From NCBI RefSeq assembly GCF_001713475.1, contig NZ_CP016499.1, forward strand, positions 4,465,501 through 4,529,500: a DNA stretch of 64,000 bases, in the 5' to 3' direction. The notes under the pieces were generated by a model. That model was not told the DNA's origin. It saw only the letters and a list, made by a program, of their open reading frames with translations, and did not search any database. Shown piece by piece: positions 58,928 through 64,000 of this stretch. The translations under genes were made by a program, and so were the position numbers. This DNA comes from Agrobacterium sp. RAC06 (lineage in GTDB: Bacteria > Pseudomonadota > Alphaproteobacteria > Rhizobiales > Rhizobiaceae). How positions within the stretch are numbered: the stretch's first letter is position 1; each line of letters begins with the position of its first letter.

Positions 58928-59416
58928 ATGACACGCATTGCCGTCGCATTTCTTGCCGCAGGCATGACCTTTGCCGCTTCGTCGGCGAATTCCGCCAACA
59001 TTGTCGAGACCGCCCAGCAGGCGGGCAGCTTCAAAACTCTTTTGGCCGCCGCTCAGGCTGCCGGTCTCGTTGACGCGCTTTCGGGCGGCGGTCCGCTCAC
59101 GGTCTTTGCACCGACCGACGAGGCTTTCGCAGCGCTTCCAGCCGGTACGGTCGAGAACCTGCTCAAGCCCGAGAACAAAGATCAGCTCGTCGCGATCCTG
59201 AGCTACCACGTCGTCGGTCGTGAACTGACCTCGACGATGCTGCCGGGCCGCACCATCCATGTCCGCACGATCAAGAGCGGCGGCGACCGGACGCTCGCCG
59301 TGTCGAAGTCTGGCGCCGGCGTGACCGTCGATGGCGCAAACGTCGTATCCGCCGACATACGCACTGATAACGGCGTCATTCACGTGATCGACAAGGTCAT
59401 GCTGCCGAGCAGCTAA
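58928..59416 (+). CDS. Secreted fasciclin-domain protein
   Basis: A 162-residue exported protein (signal MTRIAVAFLAAGMTFAAS) made of a single fasciclin (FAS1) domain. It has FKTLLAAAQAAGLVDALSGGGPLTVFAPTDEAFAAL (H1 motif), LVAILSYHVVGRELTS and the H2 block NGVIHVIDKVMLP. Such proteins aid cell adhesion or surface contact, and several rhizobial members are needed for nodulation. ATG 58928 follows a GGAGGG site. Terminator follows. It stands apart from cca. Confidence 0.92.
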   Translation: MTRIAVAFLAAGMTFAASSANSANIVETAQQAGSFKTLLAAAQAAGLVDALSGGGPLTVFAPTDEAFAALPAGTVENLLKPENKDQLVAILSYHVVGRELTSTMLPGRTIHVRTIKSGGDRTLAVSKSGAGVTVDGANVVSADIRTDNGVIHVIDKVMLPSS

Positions 59417-59439
59417 GACACGCAGGTTCGTCCTGGACA

Positions 59440-59462
59440 CGGAGCCCGCCTGTCGGGCTCCG
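59440..59462 (+). terminator. Terminator after the fasciclin gene
   Basis: A 9-bp stem CGGAGCCCG/CGGGCTCCG with a 5-base loop, then TTGCCGTT; 24 bases after the stop. Confidence 0.75.
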
Positions 59463-59491
59463 TTGCCGTTCATGCCGTGTCGCCTGAGGTT

Positions 59492-59680
59492 TCAGGCCGT
59501 CTGGGACTGGTCGTTGCGGATCCGTTCCTTGATGTGGTCCACCATGGACGGACGGATGATCTCCTCGCCATGGGTGACCTTCAGGTGTTCCACGGCCCGT
59601 CTTACGACTTCTGCCTCCTCGTCGGCCCGCGTGTGCCAATCGCAGCCGGGGACAAGAGTTCCGCATTCGAAGCGTTTCAT
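59492..59680 (-). CDS. DUF1059 small protein
   Basis: A 62-residue cytoplasmic protein with the DUF1059 pattern: MKRFECGTLVPGCDWHTRADEEAEVV at the start (two cysteines of the family's probable metal or zinc site), then AVEHLKVTHGEE. ATG 59680 has a perfect AAGGAGG site 9 bases upstream. It converges on the fasciclin gene; the terminator at 59440 also lies beyond its end. Function unknown. Confidence 0.85.
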   Translation of the reverse strand: MKRFECGTLVPGCDWHTRADEEAEVVRRAVEHLKVTHGEEIIRPSMVDHIKERIRNDQSQTA

Positions 59681-59806
59681 GATCGTCTCCTCCTTCGTCG
59701 TCTCAACTCTGCCGTAACCGCAGAATGCCACGATTGTTCGGCGGATGGCAAAAAAATGGCCCGCACGAGGCGGGCCAAGGGTATCGACGCGGTGGATTCG
59801 GACTGA

Positions 59807-60082
59807 TCAATCGGGCATGGCCCAGGCATGGAATACGGAGCGCGCGGGCTGGCGCTTGCCCCGATGGCTGCCAGTCTCGATGTCGTTTGCGGCAAGCCGG
59901 TCGGCGAGATCCTTGCCGGCCGGACCGAGGCGCACCTGCTCAACGAAATAAGAATGGGGCAAGTCGACATCACTCGACTGACGCATTTGCTCCGCCAGCC
60001 GATCGATCAATTCGGGTGCCTTGAGCGCACGATCGGTGGGGTCACTGACGCGGGATACGGATACTGAGCTGGATGGGGTCAT
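59807..60082 (-). CDS. Small hypothetical protein
   Basis: A 91-residue protein without signal peptide. Its middle (LKAPELIDRLAEQMRQSSDVDLPHSYFVEQVRLGPAGKDLADRLAANDI) forms helices with no family I recognise. GAGGAGG stands upstream of ATG 60082, which supports translation. It lies 127 bases upstream of the DUF1059 gene on the same strand and may share its transcript. Confidence 0.6.
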   Translation of the reverse strand: MTPSSSVSVSRVSDPTDRALKAPELIDRLAEQMRQSSDVDLPHSYFVEQVRLGPAGKDLADRLAANDIETGSHRGKRQPARSVFHAWAMPD

Positions 60083-60253
60083 CGCAATCTCCTCCTCGAT
60101 ACTGCGTGAGGCCGCAGAATGCCTCCCGTCCGGCGCGAGCGCAATGCAAACTGTCAAGTTCGCGACACACTTTGTCGTAAGCGGCGGGAATCACCGCTCA
60201 TTCTTTTTCGTGAGTTGACGTGTGGATAACCGTGACAGCGGTAACCCGTGCGA

Positions 60254-61168
60254 TCAGGGATAGCGCACGAGCGGCGGGAGCGAGGAGAGGATTGATTCGA
60301 CGTTACCGCCGGTCTTCAGGCCGAAGATCGTGCCGCGGTCGTAGAGCAGATTGAACTCCACATAGCGGCCGCGACGTACAAGCTGCTCCTCGCGGTCCTC
60401 GTCCGTCCAGGGATTGTTGAAATTGCCCCGGACGATCTTCGGATAGACGAGATTGAAGGCGCGGCCGACATCCTGGACGAAAGCAAAGTTGGCGGCCCAG
60501 CCGCCCTTGTCCTCGTCTGCCGTCAGCCAGTCGAAGAAGATGCCGCCGATGCCGCGCGCCTCGTTGCGGTGGGGCAGGAAGAAGTATTCATCGCACCACT
60601 TCTTGTAGGCGGGATAGTCGGCGACGGCGGGATGGCGTTCGCAGGTGACTTCCATCGCGCGGTGAAACAAACGAGTGTCCGGATCGTCCTGGCTGCGCCG
60701 GCGGTCGAGGACGGGCGTGAGGTCGGCGCCGCCGCCGAACCACTGGCTCGATGTGACCACCATGCGGGTGTTCATGTGCACCGTCGGCACATGCGGGTTC
60801 ACGGGATGGGCGATCAGCGAAATGCCTGAAGCCCAGAAGCGCGGGTCTTCCTCGGCGCCGGGCATCTGCTTGCGGAACTCGGGTGAAAACTCGCCATGTA
60901 CCGTCGAGGTGTGCACGCCGACCTTCTCGAAGACGCGGCCATACATCATCGACATGCGGCCGCCGCCGCCTTTGCCCTCTTCGCGCTGCCAGTCCTTGGC
61001 CTGGAAACGACCCGGCTCGCGATCGGCCATCGGGCCGGTGAGCTCGTTTTCCAGCGTCTCGAAAGAAGCGCAGATCGTGTCGCGCAGGCTTTCGAACCAG
61101 GCGCGGGCGGCGTCCTTCTTCTCCTCGATATCCTCTGGCAGGCCTTTCGGCAGAACCGGTCGCTCCAT
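60254..61168 (-). CDS. hemF: Oxygen-dependent coproporphyrinogen III oxidase
   Basis: A 304-residue HemF. It converts coproporphyrinogen III to protoporphyrinogen IX using O2 in heme synthesis. Signature blocks: [94 protein letters not shown] and [12 protein letters not shown] 61168 has GAGGGGG ahead; an upstream ATG at 61195 is less likely. An oxygen-independent HemN may exist elsewhere. Confidence 0.97.
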   Translation of the reverse strand: MERPVLPKGLPEDIEEKKDAARAWFESLRDTICASFETLENELTGPMADREPGRFQAKDWQREEGKGGGGRMSMMYGRVFEKVGVHTSTVHGEFSPEFRKQMPGAEEDPRFWASGISLIAHPVNPHVPTVHMNTRMVVTSSQWFGGGADLTPVLDRRRSQDDPDTRLFHRAMEVTCERHPAVADYPAYKKWCDEYFFLPHRNEARGIGGIFFDWLTADEDKGGWAANFAFVQDVGRAFNLVYPKIVRGNFNNPWTDEDREEQLVRRGRYVEFNLLYDRGTIFGLKTGGNVESILSSLPPLVRYP

Positions 61169-61307
61169 GTCGTCCCCCTCAACTTCTTCAGGCAAACGAA
61201 TATCAGGTGAAGTCGCGGGCGGCCATATGGGGGCGGGGGTGTCCCCGTAAAATCGACTCGCCTTCCGGTTTTGCGTGGATTAATCTCTCGTCCATGCGAG
61301 GGATTTC

Positions 61308-61568
61308 ATGACGAAGATACCTGGCCCGCCGCCATTTACAGGTCTCAGGAAGCGTATTGCCGATCACCGCGCGGGAACGGCCGGGCGTCTGGGCGGGCAG
61401 TTCGTGCGCGAGACCTATTGTCTGACCCGCGAAGAGGCCCGAGCCAAGGCGCGCGAGTGGTTCGACGCCTTTCCGAAGGCGGCCTACTGGACCGAGGTAG
61501 AAAGCTGGCGGCAGCTCGACGAAGACCAGATCGAGTTCACCATGCGCCGGCTGCCTTCGGCCGACTGA
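61308..61568 (+). CDS. Small conserved hypothetical protein
   Basis: An 86-residue protein, basic then acidic. A central helix (REEARAKAREWFDAFPKAAYWTEVESW) and the end QIEFTMRRLPSAD suggest a compact alpha-beta fold. Similar short proteins occur in rhizobia as I recall, without known function. Cytoplasmic. It faces hemF divergently. Confidence 0.6.
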   Translation: MTKIPGPPPFTGLRKRIADHRAGTAGRLGGQFVRETYCLTREEARAKAREWFDAFPKAAYWTEVESWRQLDEDQIEFTMRRLPSAD

Positions 61569-61729
61569 CTGCGCCCTGCTCAGGTGCGATCCGAAGGCGA
61601 AACCTCAATTCGCTAAAATTCTAACAATCTTCGAAAGCCAATCACAAAGCCTCGTCGCTAGGGTGATCCCTATACAGCCGGAATGATGCCGGCTTCGGAT
61701 CGACATGACATGCGACACAAGGTTTTCCC

Positions 61730-62683
61730 ATGACTGCAGCCTCGTTCAACCCATCCATTGCCAGTCAGGCTTCGATGGCGAGCGCTGCCGCGTCCGCCCT
61801 TGACCGGGTAGCACCGCGCGCGGTGGCAGCGCCTGTCGCCGAGGTAGATGCGGCTGCATCGAGCTATTGGTCGATTTCCACCACCATGCGGCCCGGCAGC
61901 CTGTCGGCTGGCAGCGTGCAGGAAGCGAACGAGATTGCGGCCGCAGTCTCCGATACGGCTGCACTCGGCCTGGAGCAGGCGACGGATATCGTCGCACGCA
62001 TCCAGCAGAAGCTCGTGCTTGCCAAGGCTATCGGTGCCGATCGCAATGCGATCAATGCCGATATCTCGCAGATGAAGGTCGATCTCGGTGCCGTGGTTGA
62101 GGACAGCACGTTCAACGGCGACAACTGGCTGATGGTTGAGGCCGGCGGGCGGCCCAAGGTCGCCTCGCTGCTCGCCTCGGTCACCACCGGCGATGACGGT
62201 GGCCTGTCCATCAATATGGTCGATTTCGACACTGCCAAGTCGACGCTCGTCTCGCGCCAGGAGGCGCGCGATGGGGTGCTGACGCGGGCCTATGCCGGCA
62301 CCAGCCTCGGCGGCGTGCCTTACAATTACTACCTGATGGATGCGCAATCGCGCGAGCCGGCAGAGGCCGGGGCCCGCGAGATCAGGCTCGATAGCGGCAC
62401 GACCAGCGACGAGATCGACGGGATGATCTCGACCCTCAATCGGGTCTTGATCGATATGGTGAGCGCCAGCGCCGAGGTGAGCAAGACGCGCAGCCAGGTG
62501 ACGGGCGGCGGCGTGCTTCTGCAAGGCTTGCAGGGGATGTCCGAACTCGGTGTCAGCCGACTGGTCGATACGGAACTCAACGAGCAGCGGGTTCGGCTGA
62601 CAGCAGAGAAGGTGCAGGACCAATTGCAGTCCTCCGCGCTCAACATGGCGAATGTTTCGATGACGTCGTGGTTGAAGCTCTGA
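61730..62683 (+). CDS. Orphan, divergent flagellin-like protein
   Basis: A 317-residue protein. The N-terminal half carries flagellin-type D0/D1 text, shifted inward to residues 45-120 (SISTTMRPGSLSAG, AALGLEQATDIVARIQQKLV, IGADRNAINADISQMKVDL). The C-terminus has the flagellin coiled coil (SRLVDTELNEQRVRLTAEKVQDQLQSSALNMANVSM). The first 40 residues are Ala/Ser-rich and do not match the usual flagellin start, and the variable D2/D3 middle is short. It is not next to other motility genes and is followed by its own terminator. Possibly a minor flagellin, a hook-filament variant or a repurposed secreted protein. Confidence 0.7.
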   Translation: MTAASFNPSIASQASMASAAASALDRVAPRAVAAPVAEVDAAASSYWSISTTMRPGSLSAGSVQEANEIAAAVSDTAALGLEQATDIVARIQQKLVLAKAIGADRNAINADISQMKVDLGAVVEDSTFNGDNWLMVEAGGRPKVASLLASVTTGDDGGLSINMVDFDTAKSTLVSRQEARDGVLTRAYAGTSLGGVPYNYYLMDAQSREPAEAGAREIRLDSGTTSDEIDGMISTLNRVLIDMVSASAEVSKTRSQVTGGGVLLQGLQGMSELGVSRLVDTELNEQRVRLTAEKVQDQLQSSALNMANVSMTSWLKL

Positions 62684-62707
62684 GCTCAAGCTGCTGTTTG
62701 TGAATCG

Positions 62708-62734
62708 AAAAGGCCCGCTTTGAGCGGGCCTTTT
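62708..62734. terminator. Bidirectional terminator between the flagellin-like and hydrolase genes
   Basis: A 12-bp stem AAAAGGCCCGCT/AGCGGGCCTTTT with a 3-base loop gives T-runs on both strands. Confidence 0.93.
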
Positions 62735-62763
62735 GCTGTTCTCGGCAGCTGACCTGGTCTCGT

Positions 62764-64000
62764 TCAGCTCTTGGCGCGGGGACGCCTTGCCTTGCCGCGC
62801 GGCAGCGGGACCATGATGGGGGTCGCGGCTTTTCCGGCCTTCTTCGGCAAGTCGGTGTCCTTTTCCGGGGCGGCCGCTGTCGCAACAGGCTCGACGGTCG
62901 GATCTGCCGCCTCCTGTGATGCCGAAGCCTCCGGCAAGGGCTCGTCCGGTACTGGTGGTTCAAGGTCGATCACGGCTGGAAGCGGCGCCTCCACGGCGAG
63001 CACGGGAAGAGCTTGCGGCTCGACCGGTTCTGTTTCGATGGTGACCGGTTCTGCGACGGTGTCTTCGACGAGGTTGGCTGCGACCGTCTCGGGTGTTGCG
63101 GTTGTCGCCTCAACGGGTGCTTCTGCAGCGGGCGCTTCACCGCGCAGGATGTCGTTGATGATTTTGGTGACCTTCAAGGCCGTCGGCAGGTCGGTGTTGG
63201 TCGAATGGCCGCAGAAGGAGACCTTGATATCGGTCGCAATCTTCGGACGCGAATTCAGTTCGCCGAACCAGTCGAGTTCGCCGACGACGTCGATGACCTC
63301 GGTGAAGGCTTCCGGCATCTTGATCCGGCCACCGAAGGTGACGATCCGCGCGGTGTTGGCCAGCGTCTCTAACCGACCCGGGTCACTGGCCTTCAAGGCG
63401 TAGAGGGCGTCGGCAATGACGCGGTTGCCGCGGGAATGGCCAGCGATCAGGGTGAAGGACAGTGTGGGATCGGCAAGCAAGGTCGATACCGTATCGGCAT
63501 CGAGGCCGGTGCGGCGATTGGTGTCGGTATCCTCGCTGCGCTTGCCATAGGCACCGAGCTTCGGCCGACCGACGACGTCGTCGATCACCTCGAGATTGCT
63601 TCTGATATGGCCGAGCCAGCCGAAGAGGAAGGCGCCGCCGATGGCCTCGTTGACGATGTCGCCAAGACCGTAGCCCGACACCACGGCTGCCACGGGGGCG
63701 TTGATCGCGTCGGCGACGTTGCGCGCGAAGGCGGCGGCACCGATCGCCGAGCCGCCGATGCCGGCGACTGCCATGGCGCGCACCTCGCGTCCACCGCGCA
63801 GGCGGAATTCCTCGACGCTGTCGCAGAGCGTCAGCATTCCGGCGCCTGTGGGCGGAACGATCATGATCAGGCCTTCAGAGGCCAGGCTGTCACTGATGTA
63901 GAAGGTCTCGTCGGCTGTGAGGGCCTTCACGTCATAATAGAGCGCGTCCATGCCGGTATTGCGGAGACGCCAGGGCTCCAGGGCGGCGTTGCGGACCGGG
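62764..64000 (-). CDS. Alpha/beta hydrolase-like protein, incomplete at the window edge
   Basis: At least 412 codons, running off the right edge; an internal ATG at 63951 is not the true start because the frame stays open and protein-like upstream (LEPWRLRNTG). The visible part has a lipase-type nucleophile in LIAGHSRGNRVIADALY and strands in ASEGLIMIVPP. It has FLFGWLGHIRSNLEVIDD and a late histidine candidate in VSFCGHSTNT. The C-terminal 130 residues are a low-complexity Pro/Glu/Ala tail ending in basic residues. Substrate is unknown; the tail may tether it to a partner or to the envelope. Confidence 0.6.
   Translation of the reverse strand, partial: PVRNAALEPWRLRNTGMDALYYDVKALTADETFYISDSLASEGLIMIVPPTGAGMLTLCDSVEEFRLRGGREVRAMAVAGIGGSAIGAAAFARNVADAINAPVAAVVSGYGLGDIVNEAIGGAFLFGWLGHIRSNLEVIDDVVGRPKLGAYGKRSEDTDTNRRTGLDADTVSTLLADPTLSFTLIAGHSRGNRVIADALYALKASDPGRLETLANTARIVTFGGRIKMPEAFTEVIDVVGELDWFGELNSRPKIATDIKVSFCGHSTNTDLPTALKVTKIINDILRGEAPAAEAPVEATTATPETVAANLVEDTVAEPVTIETEPVEPQALPVLAVEAPLPAVIDLEPPVPDEPLPEASASQEAADPTVEPVATAAAPEKDTDLPKKAGKAATPIMVPLPRGKARRPRAKS

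Overview
The window looks like chromosome of a GC-rich alphaproteobacterium, most probably Rhizobiaceae (Rhizobium/Agrobacterium/Ensifer relatives). Evidence: the C-terminal glutaminase end of a TrpE(G)-type anthranilate synthase at the left edge, copies of a RIME1-like rhizobial intergenic element, a carboxynorspermidine polyamine pair, HemF, a DUF992 protein and a rhizobial-type flagellin-like protein. Species cannot be fixed from the sequence alone. I found no tRNA, rRNA, CRISPR array or complete insertion sequence.

Layout. 1-5.7 kb: trpE(G) tail, a ParD/ParE-type toxin-antitoxin pair, a TonB-dependent siderophore receptor, a cation diffusion facilitator, queF and a YciI-like protein. 6.6-10.4 kb: a functional-amyloid island with three secreted curlin-repeat proteins, an unknown secreted protein and a CsgG/HfaB-type outer-membrane lipoprotein, but no CsgE, CsgF or CsgD. 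10.5-18.8 kb: a lipoprotein, SelO, a divergent SDR/MmyB-type regulator pair, DUF992, a PNPOx-fold protein and a dimethylglycine/sarcosine dehydrogenase-like enzyme. 18.9-22.2 kb: a foreign-looking OLD-family ATPase/TOPRIM nuclease, then 1.6 kb without a credible gene. That stretch holds palindromic repeats and, between two inverted repeat copies, about 0.5 kb that folds by eye into many hairpins and one pseudoknot (candidate structured RNA).

22.3-31.3 kb: aldehyde dehydrogenase, an EAL phosphodiesterase, a saccharopine-dehydrogenase-like enzyme with a divergent Lrp/AsnC regulator, a secreted avidin-family protein, two tandem HD-GYP paralogues and a ClpP-type serine peptidase. 31.4-34.6 kb: small hypotheticals, a HigA-like antitoxin with an N-terminally truncated HigB-like toxin, and immediately beside it an A+T-rich two-gene cassette (HipA-like kinase plus DUF3037) that looks inserted. 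34.7-37.1 kb: the two-gene carboxynorspermidine pathway. 37.3-43.5 kb: a diguanylate cyclase, BenE, a tiny membrane protein, a decayed brnT with intact brnA, and leuA behind a leucine-rich leader peptide/attenuator. 43.5-49.2 kb: phosphoesterase, Nudix, glutathionyl-hydroquinone reductase-like protein, three GNAT acetyltransferases and an AI-2E-type permease. 49.2-58.8 kb: a four-gene MoxR/DUF58/DUF4159 envelope operon, divergent from DUF1285-Nudix-cca, which overlap by 4 bases at each junction. 58.9-64 kb: fasciclin protein, DUF1059, hemF, an orphan flagellin-like gene and an incomplete alpha/beta hydrolase.

Themes. Surface attachment and c-di-GMP: the amyloid island, one EAL, one GGDEF and two HD-GYP proteins lie within about 32 kb. 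Conflict systems: ParDE, HigBA, BrnTA, HipA-like/DUF3037 and OLD; two of these are visibly broken. The best candidates for something undescribed are the inverted-repeat-flanked structured stretch (21.4-21.9 kb), the amyloid island, the HipA-like/DUF3037 cassette and the avidin-like protein.
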